Assembly: GCA_040878035.1 (NCBI GenBank)
Contig: JBBDMX010000008.1
Span: 62,001 to 126,000 of the forward strand
Reading direction: 5' to 3'
Source: JBBDMX01 sp040878035
GTDB taxonomy: Bacteria; Planctomycetota; Phycisphaerae; Phycisphaerales; Phycisphaeraceae
Length of the DNA: 64,000 nt
In this document: positions 8,747-17,167 of the stretch, piece by piece
Layout of the letters: each line of letters starts with the position of its first letter
Numbering within the stretch: position 1 is the stretch's first letter
Position numbers and translations under genes: made by a program
The notes under the pieces: generated by a model
What the model saw: the letters and a program-made list of their open reading frames with translations, nothing else
Databases searched by the model: none
Told to the model about the DNA's origin: nothing

Positions 8747-9898
8747 CTACCGTCCCGTCAGCACCAGATTGTCCCGGTGCAGCACCTCGGCATGACCCGG
8801 CCGGCCCAGGATCTGCTGGAACTGCGAGGACTTCCTGCCCATGATCAGCCGCGCTTCCTGGGCGCTGTAGTTGCTTAGGCCGCGGGCTAATTCCTGGCCA
8901 TGGTCATCGCGCACCAGCACCACATCGCCGGGGTCGAATTCGCCATCGACCTTGACGATGCCGCTGGCCAGCAGGCTCTTGCCGCCCTGCGTCAAGGCGC
9001 GGGCGGCGCCGGCGTCAACGGTCATGACCCCGGCGGGACGCTTGGTCAGGCCGATCCAGCGCCGCCGGCTGTCGAGCTTGCGCGGCGAAGGGGCGAAGAT
9101 CGTGCCCACGCCGCATGTCGTCGCATCGAACAGGCGCGTCAGCACGTCCGGCTCGCGACCATTGGCAATCACCGCCAACTCGCCGGCTTCCATCACCAGC
9201 CGCACCGCTTCGAGCTTGCTGTTCATCCCCCCGGTGCCCAAAGCGCTCTTTTCATGCCGCGCGTGGCCCGTCGCCTCGTCGATATCAGTCACCAGATCGA
9301 TCCGTTGCCCGGACGCATCCAGCAGCCCGTCCACCACGCTCAGAATCACCAGCACATTGGCGCGCAGGGCGTGCGTCATCAGCGCGGCGAGCATGTCGTT
9401 GTCGCCAAAGCCCAGCTCCTCGGTGGAGACCGTGTCGTTCTCGTTGAGCACCGGGATGCAGTTCCACTGATGCAGGCGCGAGACGCAGTTGCGGATATTG
9501 AGAAAGCGCTGGCGGTCATCAAAGTCGGCGCGGGTCAGCAGAAGCTGGCCCACCGATACGCCGTGGGCGGCAAAGGCCTCGTGCCAGGCATCCATCAGGC
9601 GGCGCTGGCCCACAGCGGCGGCGGCCTGCTGCTCGGCGACGTCCACCGGCCGGCGCGGCAGGTTCAACTCCATCACTCCGGCACCGATCGCCCCGCTCGA
9701 AACGATCGTCAGTTGCATCCCCCGCGCCCGCAGGGCCACCATCTGCGCCGCCATGGCCTGACAATACGCCCGGTCCAGGCCGCGCTGGCCATCCGGGGCG
9801 TCCGGGGCGTCGCGTCGCGCCAGCAACTGCGTGCCGAGTTTCACGACGATCGAGCGGGCTTGCGAGAGCACATTTTGACGTAGGGGAGTCGAAGGCAT
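8747..9898 (-). CDS. proB: Glutamate 5-kinase
   Basis: The 383-residue protein catalyses the first step of proline synthesis, ATP-dependent phosphorylation of glutamate. The N-terminal amino-acid-kinase domain has SIVVKLGTQLL, IVSSGAIGAG, VLNENDTVSTEE with FGDND, and ALGTGGMNSKLEA. A C-terminal PUA domain follows from about residue 290. The length fits the two-domain ProB type. The ATG at 9898 starts ten residues before the conserved kinase strand; TACCAT lies nine bases before it, suggesting a leaderless transcript. The gene does not overlap waaA if this start is right. proA is not in the window. Confidence 0.95.
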   Translation of the reverse strand: MPSTPLRQNVLSQARSIVVKLGTQLLARRDAPDAPDGQRGLDRAYCQAMAAQMVALRARGMQLTIVSSGAIGAGVMELNLPRRPVDVAEQQAAAAVGQRRLMDAWHEAFAAHGVSVGQLLLTRADFDDRQRFLNIRNCVSRLHQWNCIPVLNENDTVSTEELGFGDNDMLAALMTHALRANVLVILSVVDGLLDASGQRIDLVTDIDEATGHARHEKSALGTGGMNSKLEAVRLVMEAGELAVIANGREPDVLTRLFDATTCGVGTIFAPSPRKLDSRRRWIGLTKRPAGVMTVDAGAARALTQGGKSLLASGIVKVDGEFDPGDVVLVRDDHGQELARGLSNYSAQEARLIMGRKSSQFQQILGRPGHAEVLHRDNLVLTGR

Positions 9899-9946
9899 GG
9901 CGGCGACATGGTATCGCGTCCAGGCAAGAGAATCACGGCGCGCCTT

Positions 9947-10027
9947 GAGCCGCTTGCGGCTTCGCGCTGCCGCCTGACTAACGGGGACCCGTGCATCAGT
10001 CACCGCTGCGCGAAGCCGCCAGCGGCT
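9947..10027. repeat. Inverted repeat of the AGCCGCTTGCGGCTTCGCGC family
   Basis: The left arm (9948-9967) and right arm (10008-10027) are 20 bases each and pair at 19 of 20 positions. The right arm lies inside the end of waaA and codes for PLAASRS before its stop. Perfect copies of the same pair occur at 40509/40568 and 49067/49126. Confidence 0.93.
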
Positions 10028-11300
10028 GGTCGACCGCGGCCATCAACTGCTCCAGCAAATCGGCATGCCGCCGCGTTGCGCCTTGCCGCGCCGCGATCAC
10101 CCGTCGGCCGCCCTCCGCCAGCCGTTGCGCCCGCGGCGTATCGGCCAGCAGCGCCGCCGCCGCGGCCCCCGGCTCGTCGCTGACCTCGATGCCGCCGCCC
10201 TGGCGCAGGGCGTCGACCGTATCCTGAAAATCGCTGTGATGGGTGCCGATGATCGTGGGCTTGCCCAGAGCGATGGATTCGATCGGGTCCGAGCCGTAGA
10301 GGCCCAGGAAGCTGCGGCCGACCAGGCAGACATCCGCCAGCGAATACGCCTTGCGCAGCTCGCCCATGGTGTCCAGCAGGAACAGCCGCCGGTCCTGACT
10401 CCGGGGGGCGACAGGCCAGGCCGCGCCGTCGGGATGGCACGTGCGGCGAATCATGTCACGATCCAGCGCCGCCACTTCGTCGAAGCGCTCAGGCTTGCGC
10501 GGCACGAGCATGAGTTGGGCGTCCTTGGGACTCGTATCGATCAACAGGCGTTCTTCACCGGGTGCCGTGGAGCCGGCGACGATCAGCGGGCGGGCGCGAT
10601 CGATGCCCATCGCCGCCGCCAGTTCCTCGCGGCCCGGCACCGCCTGGGGTTCCGCCAACTGGGCCGTATCCCATTTCATCGTGTCCAGCACCATCACGGC
10701 ATTGGCGGGCACGCCCAGATGAATGAACCGTTGGGCATAGTCATCAGTCTGCACCGCGGCGGCGGCGAGCCTGGCGAACGTCGGCCGCAGCAGCGCCGCG
10801 ATCTTGCGATAGCCGCGAAAGCTCCGCGCTGATAGCCGCCCGTTGATCACGCCCACCGGCACGCCGCGCCGGGCACACTCGCCGACGAAATTCGGCCAGA
10901 CCTCCAGCTCCACCAGCGCCACCACATCGGGCCGCACGGCGTCGAGAAAGCGGCGCACGCTGCGCGTGAAGTCCAGCGGATAGCGCACCACCGTATGCAC
11001 CGGCTCGAAAAGCTGCTGCGCCCGCGCCTGCCCGGTGTCGGTCGTGGTGGCGATGACGATCCGCCATGCCCCGTGCGTGCGGCGATGCAGCTCGTCCACC
11101 AGCAGCCGGATGAGATTGACCTCGCCGACGGACACGGCGTGAATCAGCAGCGTGGGGCGATCGTGCGAAATGGGGGCGCACTTGCCCAGCCGTGCCTGCC
11201 AATCCGTGCGCCACTTGCCGGTGCGCAGCAATCGGTAGCCCCACAGCGGCGATGAGATCGCGCCGCCCGCGCCATAAAGAAGATCCAGTCCCAAACCCAT
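9996..11300 (-). CDS. waaA: 3-deoxy-D-manno-octulosonic acid transferase
   Basis: This is a GT30-family Kdo transferase of about 434 residues that adds Kdo to the lipid A precursor, pointing to an LPS-type outer membrane. Recognisable segments are LLIHAVSVGEVNL near the start, ALVELEVWPNF, GVINGRLSARSFRGY, LIVAGSTAPGEE and GSDPIESIALGKPTIIG. The second ATG (11300) is preferred to 11309 because TACAAT at 11306-11311 would place the transcript start about there. The last residues (PLAASRSGD) are encoded by a repeat arm, so the natural C-terminus may have been overwritten. Confidence 0.92.
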   Translation of the reverse strand: MGLGLDLLYGAGGAISSPLWGYRLLRTGKWRTDWQARLGKCAPISHDRPTLLIHAVSVGEVNLIRLLVDELHRRTHGAWRIVIATTTDTGQARAQQLFEPVHTVVRYPLDFTRSVRRFLDAVRPDVVALVELEVWPNFVGECARRGVPVGVINGRLSARSFRGYRKIAALLRPTFARLAAAAVQTDDYAQRFIHLGVPANAVMVLDTMKWDTAQLAEPQAVPGREELAAAMGIDRARPLIVAGSTAPGEERLLIDTSPKDAQLMLVPRKPERFDEVAALDRDMIRRTCHPDGAAWPVAPRSQDRRLFLLDTMGELRKAYSLADVCLVGRSFLGLYGSDPIESIALGKPTIIGTHHSDFQDTVDALRQGGGIEVSDEPGAAAAALLADTPRAQRLAEGGRRVIAARQGATRRHADLLEQLMAAVDQPLAASRSGD

Positions 11301-11327
11301 GGCGGGCATTGTACGGATCGCCGCCGG

Positions 11328-11406
11328 TCAGAGCCGCGCGGCGTAAGCCCGCGGAATCGGACGTCGATGCATCGCCCATCCGCGGGCTTACGCCGCGCGG
11401 CTCTGA
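11328..11406. repeat. Perfect 28-bp inverted repeat between waaA and metG
   Basis: The arms at 11328-11355 and 11379-11406 are exact reverse complements and contain GCGCGGCGTAAGCCCGCGGA. The 23-base loop itself holds CGATGCATCG. It fills the space between two divergent genes, where -35 boxes would be expected. Confidence 0.97.
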
Positions 11407-11434
11407 TGCGCTGGGCCGCTACAATCACCGCAAC

Positions 11435-13021
11435 ATGACCACGCCCAAGTTCTACATCACCACGCCGATCTACTACGTCAACGACCGCCCGCACATCGGG
11501 CACGTGTACACCACGACGGTCGCCGACATCGTGGCGCGGTATCACCGGCTCATGGGTCAGGAGGTGTTCTTCCTCACCGGGGTGGACGAGCATGCCGCCA
11601 AGGTGGTCGAAGCCGCTGAACAGCGCGGCGTGTCGCCCCAGGCCTGGGCCGATCAGAATGCCGCGGTGTTCAAGCAGACCTTCGCCAAGCTGGGCATCAG
11701 CAACGACGACTTCGTGCGCACCAGCGAAGACCGGCACAAGCAACCCGTGCTGCGCTACGTCGCGGCCCTGCTCGAGTCCGGCGACGTTTACGCCGGCCAA
11801 TACGAAGGCTGGTACGACGCCGGGCAGGAAGAGTACGTCACCGATTCCAAGGCCCAGGAATACCAGTTCAAGAGCCCGATCAACGGCAAGCCGCTGATCC
11901 GCAAGCAGGAGAAGAACTACTTCTTTCGCCTGGAGAAGTATCGCGAGGCGGCGGCTGCGGCCATCCGCTCGGGCCAATTCAAGGTCGAGCCCGAGGCGCG
12001 GCGAAACGAAATTCTCAACCGCCTGGCGGACGCCAAGGACGTGCCCATCTCGCGCAGCGGCACCGGCGGCTGGGGCATCCCCATGCCCAATGACCCCGAG
12101 CAATCGATCTACGTCTGGATCGACGCCCTGTTCAACTATCTGAGCTATGTCGATAGCGACGAGCGCCGCGACTACTGGGCCGCGCGATCGGTGCACCTGA
12201 TCGCCAAGGACATCCTCTGGTTCCACGCGGCGATCTGGCCGGCGATTCTGCTGGCGCTGCGCCAGTGTCCGGGCTTTGCGTGGGTCGAGCTGCCGCAGAA
12301 GGTTTACGCCCACAGCTTCTGGATCAGCGAAGGCCAGAAGATGAGCAAGAGCCTGGGCAACTTCGTCGATCTGGAGAAGCTGGACCACTACGTCGCGACG
12401 TTCAGTCTCGACGCCCTGCGCTGGTACCTGGCCAGCAACGGCCCGCTGGGCACGACCGACAGCGATTTTGCCGAGGCCAAGTTCATCGACGTGTACAACA
12501 GCGAGTTGGCCAACACGATCGGCAACTGCTTTAGCCGCGTGACGAACATGACTAACCGCTACTTCGGCGGCAAGCTGCCGGCGCACGGGCCGCACGTCGA
12601 GGCCAGCGCTGCGCATGCGACCGATGCTGAGGCGGCGGTGCAGCGATTCGCCGCGGCGATGGATCAGTTTGACCTGGCCGGCGCCACGGTGACGGCCCGC
12701 GCGTTGGTCAGCTCGATCGACAATTACATCGAGGAGACGGCGCCGTTCAAACGCGCCAAGGACCCGGCCAAGCTGCCGGAGGTGGGCACGATCCTCTACA
12801 ACTGCGCCGAGGCGATGAGGATTGCGTCACTGTTGCTGTGGCCGATCATTCCCAGCAAGGCCGAGGAAATCTGGCGGCGCTTGAGCCAGCCGCACTATGG
12901 CGAGGCGCTGGCGAATGGCCGCGGCGACCTGGGGTCGTGGACGAAGTGGGGCCAACTCCAGCCCGGCACGCCAATCCTCCAGGGCGAGGCGCTCTTCCCG
13001 CGCTATCAGCCGGAGAAGTGA
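11435..13021 (+). CDS. metG: Methionyl-tRNA synthetase
   Basis: This 528-residue class I synthetase charges tRNA-Met. The HIGH motif is at residues 20-23 (PHIGHVYT) and KMSKS is at 302-306. The connective region that usually carries zinc-binding CxxC pairs reads GWYDAGQEEYV and has no cysteines, so this is a zinc-free variant. The anticodon-binding helical domain follows from about residue 385, and there is no C-terminal tRNA-binding domain. The ATG at 11435 is set by the conserved YITTPIYYVND start; TACAAT lies nine bases before it. waaA is divergent across a perfect palindrome. Confidence 0.97.
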   Translation: MTTPKFYITTPIYYVNDRPHIGHVYTTTVADIVARYHRLMGQEVFFLTGVDEHAAKVVEAAEQRGVSPQAWADQNAAVFKQTFAKLGISNDDFVRTSEDRHKQPVLRYVAALLESGDVYAGQYEGWYDAGQEEYVTDSKAQEYQFKSPINGKPLIRKQEKNYFFRLEKYREAAAAAIRSGQFKVEPEARRNEILNRLADAKDVPISRSGTGGWGIPMPNDPEQSIYVWIDALFNYLSYVDSDERRDYWAARSVHLIAKDILWFHAAIWPAILLALRQCPGFAWVELPQKVYAHSFWISEGQKMSKSLGNFVDLEKLDHYVATFSLDALRWYLASNGPLGTTDSDFAEAKFIDVYNSELANTIGNCFSRVTNMTNRYFGGKLPAHGPHVEASAAHATDAEAAVQRFAAAMDQFDLAGATVTARALVSSIDNYIEETAPFKRAKDPAKLPEVGTILYNCAEAMRIASLLLWPIIPSKAEEIWRRLSQPHYGEALANGRGDLGSWTKWGQLQPGTPILQGEALFPRYQPEK

Positions 13022-13037
13022 AGAGTGCGACCGTAAT

Positions 13038-13325
13038 TCACGCCGCCAGTTTTTTCGCCCATGGCTCGATACGGCTCTGAATCTGAGAAATCGAGTCGGG
13101 CAGCCCGCCTTCGCCAAAGCGTTTCCACCAACTCACCACGGTCAGGCCGACAGGCCGATCAGTGGCCTCGTCTCGCAGAAGAATGAAGCCGTCCTCGGTC
13201 TCCTCGCCGACGGTGTCTGTATCACGCTCGGAAAGCAAACGCAGGTACAGCACATCGGATCCCACGTCGTAGTGGTACCAGAGCGTTTGGTTGATCACGC
13301 CTTCCAATGTGTCTATCGCGACCAT
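13038..13325 (-). CDS. DUF2283-like protein, possible antitoxin partner
   Basis: The 95-residue protein has DVLYLRLLSERDTD followed by GFILLRDEATDRPVGLTVVSW, the short beta-rich pattern of DUF2283 proteins. Members often lie beside small toxin-like genes. Its start overlaps the preceding gene by thirteen bases, so the two are probably co-translated. It is convergent with metG, with only sixteen bases between them. The role as antitoxin is inferred from context. Confidence 0.65.
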   Translation of the reverse strand: MVAIDTLEGVINQTLWYHYDVGSDVLYLRLLSERDTDTVGEETEDGFILLRDEATDRPVGLTVVSWWKRFGEGGLPDSISQIQSRIEPWAKKLAA

Positions 13326-13621
13326 TCAACCACTCCGGCTTTGATCCGCCTGGCGAAATATGCCGTCTTAACGACGCCCGCCACGATATCCGCAACCAGT
13401 GCAACTCGTCGGCCACGTGCTGATGCCTGTCCGTAGTATATCCGGCAGTCGGCGTCGGACGTACTGATGCGAATCTGCTCAGGAAGCACCACGGCCTGTT
13501 CAACTTCATGGCGGTGACTGGCCAATTCCGGGTGGCCCTTGATAATGTGGCCAAACCACACGTAATCATGCAGCGTGATCATCCGATTCAGCGGGTCGGT
13601 AAGTCGGCGGGGTGGCGACAT
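13313..13621 (-). CDS. Small toxin-like protein (DUF4258/PBECR-like nuclease fold?)
   Basis: The 102-residue protein has the spaced pattern seen in phage-type and RelE-like small nucleases: HIIKGHPELASHRHEVEQAV, then LPEQIRIS, then a beta strand CRIYYGQA, then VVKTAYFARRIKAG near the end. The start at 13621 (MSPPRRL) lies eight bases after the ECF sigma stop. It overlaps the DUF2283-like gene. A toxin/antitoxin pair is the best guess, but the fold assignment is by resemblance only. Confidence 0.5.
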   Translation of the reverse strand: MSPPRRLTDPLNRMITLHDYVWFGHIIKGHPELASHRHEVEQAVVLPEQIRISTSDADCRIYYGQASARGRRVALVADIVAGVVKTAYFARRIKAGVVEWSR

Positions 13622-13629
13622 GGATTTTG

Positions 13630-14352
13630 TTACTCCTCCGCCTCCTCGCCGCCATACGCCTGCTTCCACGCCTGGGCGAAGGTGCCCACGGCGGCGTGCA
13701 GGCGGCTCTTGACCGTGCCCAGCGGAATGTCCAGCGCCGCGGCGATCTCCTTGTAGGGAAGCTGCTGGAAGTACGCCAGGATGAGGATCTCGCGCAGGTG
13801 GTCGGGCATGCCGTCGACGACCTGCCGCACCAGTTCGCCCGTTTCGCGTTCCTCCGCCACGGTTGGGGGCAGGGGCAACTCGCCGTCCATGATGTCGATC
13901 AAGCCCGGTCCTTCGCCCGGGCCGCCGTCGTCGAGTGAATGCGCCGCTTGCGCCGCGGGGCGACGGTTTCGCCGCAGATAGTCCCGCGCTTTGTTGGCGG
14001 CGATCGTGAAAAGCCAGGGCTTGAACGGCCGGTCAGTGTCGAACGAATCGATCGCCAGATGAATCTGCAGGAACGTGTCCTGAAAAATATCCTCGGCGGC
14101 GGCACGATTGCCCACGAAACGGATCAGGAAGTGAAACACCTCCAGGCGGTAGCGTTCGAGCAATTGCACAAATGACTGGGCGTCGCCCACCTGGTAGTCG
14201 CGTATCAGTTCCTGATCCGTGCGCGGGTCGCCCCCCCCGGAAGTATCCCCCCCGGAAGTATCCCCGCCGGAAGTACTGGCCCCGGAAGGCCCGCCCCCGG
14301 AGGGTCGGGAGCCGGACGATGGACGATGAGGTTGGCCTGGCAATGTCGCCAT
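13630..14352 (-). CDS. ECF-type RNA polymerase sigma factor
   Basis: The 240-residue protein has sigma region 2 (FHFLIRFVGNRAAAEDIFQDTFLQIH, then KPWLFTIAANKARDYLRR) and region 4 (PDHLREILILAYFQQLPYKEIA, then LGTVKSRLHAA). It would recruit RNA polymerase to a specific promoter set. The first 45 residues are low complexity, with SGGDTSGGDTSGGG encoded by tandem GGAAGTATCCCC-like units. The ATG at 14352 is preferred because TACACT lies seven bases before it. No anti-sigma gene is adjacent; the toxin-like pair follows within eight bases. Confidence 0.9.
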   Translation of the reverse strand: MATLPGQPHRPSSGSRPSGGGPSGASTSGGDTSGGDTSGGGDPRTDQELIRDYQVGDAQSFVQLLERYRLEVFHFLIRFVGNRAAAEDIFQDTFLQIHLAIDSFDTDRPFKPWLFTIAANKARDYLRRNRRPAAQAAHSLDDGGPGEGPGLIDIMDGELPLPPTVAEERETGELVRQVVDGMPDHLREILILAYFQQLPYKEIAAALDIPLGTVKSRLHAAVGTFAQAWKQAYGGEEAEE

Positions 14353-14582
14353 GCGACAAAGTGTAATGCGGATCGCCTCGAGGCTCAGGCTCAGCCTCAG
14401 CCTCAGCCCCATTTACTCCTGAGGGTGAGGGCTGGGGCGAGGGGCTGGCTTATGAGCGTGGTGCAAATGACTGCGGCGGCGTCCGCAGCCCCGTATCCGC
14501 ATTCCTTACTCTCTCCCGCCGCTTGGACGACAATCTCATCGAGGCAGGTGGGTCAACGATTCGTACCAGGACGCGGGCTCCA

Positions 14583-15431
14583 TCAGCATTGGGAAATCAA
14601 GCCCAGGAATGCCGCGTGCAAGCGCTTGGCGACCGGGCCCGGTTGGCCTGCGCCAATTGCCTGGCCGTCCACCGCCGTCACCGCCGCCACCTGCGTGGTG
14701 CTGCCGGTGATGATCACTTCGTCGGCGCTGCGGAGTTGCGCCACCGTCACGGCCTCCTCGATGACGGGGATGCCTTCCTGTTGTGCCAGCTCCAGAACGA
14801 TCTGGCGGGTGATGCCGCCGAGGATCCACTGGTTGGCGGGGTGCGTGTGCATCGTGTCGCCGCGGACCACGAAGGTATTGGTCGAGGTGCCTTCGGTGAT
14901 GACATCGCCGCGGTGGAAGATGGCTTCATGGGCGCCGGCGGCGACGGCTTTATTCTTGGCCAGCACGTTGGGCAGCAGCATGAGCGACTTGATGCAGCAA
15001 TTGGCCCAGCGCTGGTCCTCGTGCAGGATGGCTTTGAGGGCGGGCACAGGCCGGTGCGGATCGACGGGCGCCACGGCATAGGCGATGGCCAGCACGGTAG
15101 GCCGGGGCTGGGCGGGGAACACGTGCATGCGTGGCGCCGGGCCGCGCGTCACCTGCCAGTACACGGCGGCCTCGGGGGTACCGTTGCGGCGCACCAGCTC
15201 GTTGCCGGCGTCGGCCAGTTGCTCGACCAGCACGCCGCCGTCGAGCTGGATCGCCGCCAGGCTCAGCCGCAGGCGTTTTAAGTGGCGATCGATCGCCAGG
15301 GGTCTGCCGGCGTAGTAGCGGGTCACCTCGTACACGCCGTCGGCGAACAAGGCGCCGCGGTCCTCGATGTCCAGACACGCTGCCGAGCGCGGCACGAACT
15401 CGCCATTGAGATAAACCACCGGTTCAGGCAT
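14583..15431 (-). CDS. D-amino-acid aminotransferase-like class IV PLP enzyme
   Basis: The 282-residue protein is a fold-type IV aminotransferase. The start VVYLNGEFVPRSAACLDIEDRG with FADGVYEVTRYY is typical. The PLP lysine lies in CCIKSLMLLPNVLAK, and the cofactor phosphate region is EGTSTNTFVV and TGSTTQVAAV. It most resembles D-alanine aminotransferases, which make D-glutamate or D-alanine; a branched-chain or lyase member cannot be excluded. TATAGT lies eight bases before the ATG at 15431, so the mRNA is probably leaderless. Confidence 0.85.
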   Translation of the reverse strand: MPEPVVYLNGEFVPRSAACLDIEDRGALFADGVYEVTRYYAGRPLAIDRHLKRLRLSLAAIQLDGGVLVEQLADAGNELVRRNGTPEAAVYWQVTRGPAPRMHVFPAQPRPTVLAIAYAVAPVDPHRPVPALKAILHEDQRWANCCIKSLMLLPNVLAKNKAVAAGAHEAIFHRGDVITEGTSTNTFVVRGDTMHTHPANQWILGGITRQIVLELAQQEGIPVIEEAVTVAQLRSADEVIITGSTTQVAAVTAVDGQAIGAGQPGPVAKRLHAAFLGLISQC

Positions 15432-15464
15432 GACGCGACACTATAGAGAATTGCAGACGAAGAA

Positions 15465-15656
15465 GAGGTAACAGGGATGAACACGGATGAACACGGACAA
15501 GAGGAAGGAACAGGGATGGACAGGATGGACATGATTTCAGATTACGGATTTGATATTTCAGGTACATTTCGGATTTCAGATTCCTGCCTTCTGACTCATC
15601 CTGTCTAGCATGTCCATCCCTATTCCCTCTTCCCATCCGTGTTCATCCGTGTTACT
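15465..15656. repeat. Nested composite inverted repeat (ATGAACACGG, GGACATGAT units)
   Basis: The outer left arm is GTAACAGGGATGAACACGG repeated as 10 bp units. Then comes AGGAACAGGGATGGACAGG, then a degenerate TTTCGGATTTC core. The right side mirrors it with CATGTCCATCCCTATTCC and CATCCGTGTTCATCCGTG. It fills the gap between two genes on the same strand and ends three bases from the stop of the upstream one. Confidence 0.93.
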
Positions 15657-15658
15657 TC

Positions 15659-16837
15659 CTATTCCGTGGCCAACTCGCGCAGCCGGCCTTCGAGTTCCGG
15701 TCCCAGGTCCACCTCGCGCCGCGCCATCATTGCTCGGGCCGTTTCCACGAACTTCGCCAGGTCGTAGGCCTGGCCCTCGGGGTGCTCATCGGTGTAGAAG
15801 CCCAGCGTCCTGGCGCACTTGGGGGCGAAGCCCGACAGGGCGATCATGGCCCCGGTGTTGAGGCAGGCGCCGGTAAGCAGGCGCGAGCCGATGGCGGTGC
15901 GCACGTAGTCGCCGATGATCGGCCCGCAGAATTGCCGGCCGGTATCCTCCTCCGGCTCGTCGAGGCGGCGCTGCACACGCACCGAGCCGTAGGTGTTCTT
16001 CAGATTGCTCACCGTGGTGCCCGCGCCCAGGTTCACCCACTGGCCCAGCAGGCTGTGGCCCAGATAGCCCTGGTGCGCCTTGTTGGTGTAGCCCTGAATG
16101 ATGGAGAAGGAGATCTCGCCGGCGACCTTGCAGTACGGGCCGACGACGGTATGGGGGCGTATGTAGGCGTGGGGCGCCACCTCGGTGTGTGCGCCGATGT
16201 AACAGGGGCCCTGGAGAAACGACAGCGCCCCGACGATCGCGCCGTGGTCGATGACGACGGGTCCGCGCGTTTCGTCGATGACCGCCGAGGCATGCACGGC
16301 GGCGCTATCGGCACGACGCGTCATGTGCGCCAGGTCATACGCCAGTGTCGCTTCGAGCTGACCCAGGATGTGCCAGGGTTGGCGCACGAGCACCGAATGG
16401 TCCAGGATCACCGCCTTCGCGTTCCATCGTTCGTCATCCCACAGCCACGCCAGTTCCGTTTCTCGCGGTAGTTCCAGATGGGCGGCCACCCACGCCCCGC
16501 ATGGTTCCCTGATTACATGCTGCGGCGCCAGCGACTTGAGTTGCTCCAGCACTTGAGGCGAGGCACAACCCGAGCCGACGACATACCACCGGCCAGCGGA
16601 TACCGTATCAGTCAGGCTGTCGATTAGTTGTACACCCGCAACTCCTTGCGTTTCCTTCACCAGTCCCCAATGTGGGCCCCAGACAAACAGTGCCGCCGCC
16701 TCCAGCCCCAGCACGCGCTCGATGCGTTGCCGCGTCGTCCATGCGCCGGTGCGCAGGTCAAAGCTCGGGCGCAGGTGCGTCAGCGGCGCCAGGCCGTGGT
16801 GCTGGTTATCGATGATGAGTAGCCGCGTCGAGCTCAT
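15659..16837 (-). CDS. GlmU-like nucleotidyltransferase with left-handed beta-helix
   Basis: The 392-residue protein resembles the alternative bacterial GlmU family: UDP-GlcNAc diphosphorylase joined to an acyltransferase-type beta-helix. The N-terminus RLLIIDNQHHGLAPLTHLRP with FDLRTGAWT is characteristic. From about residue 195 hexapeptide repeats appear (HASAVIDETRGPVVIDHGAIV, AYIRPHTVVGPYCKVAG), followed by NLGAGTTVSNLKN and a terminal GFAPKCARTLGFYT. It would supply UDP-GlcNAc for cell-envelope polymers. GATAAT lies six bases before the ATG, with ATGACA sixteen bases further upstream. Confidence 0.8.
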   Translation of the reverse strand: MSSTRLLIIDNQHHGLAPLTHLRPSFDLRTGAWTTRQRIERVLGLEAAALFVWGPHWGLVKETQGVAGVQLIDSLTDTVSAGRWYVVGSGCASPQVLEQLKSLAPQHVIREPCGAWVAAHLELPRETELAWLWDDERWNAKAVILDHSVLVRQPWHILGQLEATLAYDLAHMTRRADSAAVHASAVIDETRGPVVIDHGAIVGALSFLQGPCYIGAHTEVAPHAYIRPHTVVGPYCKVAGEISFSIIQGYTNKAHQGYLGHSLLGQWVNLGAGTTVSNLKNTYGSVRVQRRLDEPEEDTGRQFCGPIIGDYVRTAIGSRLLTGACLNTGAMIALSGFAPKCARTLGFYTDEHPEGQAYDLAKFVETARAMMARREVDLGPELEGRLRELATE

Positions 16838-16843
16838 GGGGCC

Positions 16844-16871
16844 ATTATCGGTCAAATTCACCCCCTGTCAT
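16844..16871 (-). promoter_or_regulatory. Promoter of the GlmU-like gene
   Basis: On the minus strand ATGACA (16866-16871) and GATAAT (16844-16849) are sixteen bases apart, each five of six to consensus. The start codon follows six bases after the -10 box, so the transcript would be leaderless or nearly so. Confidence 0.5.
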
Positions 16872-16890
16872 GCGGCGCTTGTGGGGTCGT

Positions 16891-16956
16891 CCACGCCGAC
16901 GCTGAGTCCTGGAAGCGTCCGGTGCCAGACGCTTGGAGGACTCAGCGTCGGCGTGG
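16891..16956. repeat. Inverted repeat of the CACGCCGACGCTGAGTCC family
   Basis: Arms of 29 bases (16891-16919 and 16928-16956) pair at 27 positions around an eight-base loop. Half copies with the same CCGACGCTGAG and GAAGCGTCCGG modules occur at 18663 and, in frame, inside copA at 20828. Diverged copies lie at 55486 and 61553. Confidence 0.95.
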
Positions 16957-17167
16957 CTGTGGCAACACCCGGACTTGACAACTGGTATGCCGTTGCTACG
17001 CGCCGCCGCGGAAATGCGCCGCGCGTGATTGACACGCATGGTCCCGCGCCGTAGGTTTGGGGGGTTCGGCAATGTGGATTGTTCTGGAAGACAAGAGACA
17101 TCTGTGCGACCGATGGTGGGTCGGCCGCGCCGTTGGATAAAAGCTAATCCGTCGAAAGCCTTTGATC

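Larger units (their letters stand above)
16838..17167. other. 330-base gap upstream of dnaA
   Basis: This gap between the divergent GlmU-like gene and dnaA contains the GlmU-like promoter, one strong palindrome (16891-16956) and GC-rich sequence with local short palindromes. I looked for clustered DnaA boxes (TTATCCACA-like) and an AT-rich unwinding element and saw neither. It does not look like a replication origin. Confidence 0.6.

Noticed and set aside
15465..15656. CRISPR-like array
   Set aside because: Units are 7-10 bases with no spacers, and the arms are inverted rather than direct. No cas genes are near.
16838..17167. Replication origin next to dnaA
   Set aside because: No cluster of DnaA boxes and no AT-rich segment. 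The single consensus box at 24120 is isolated.
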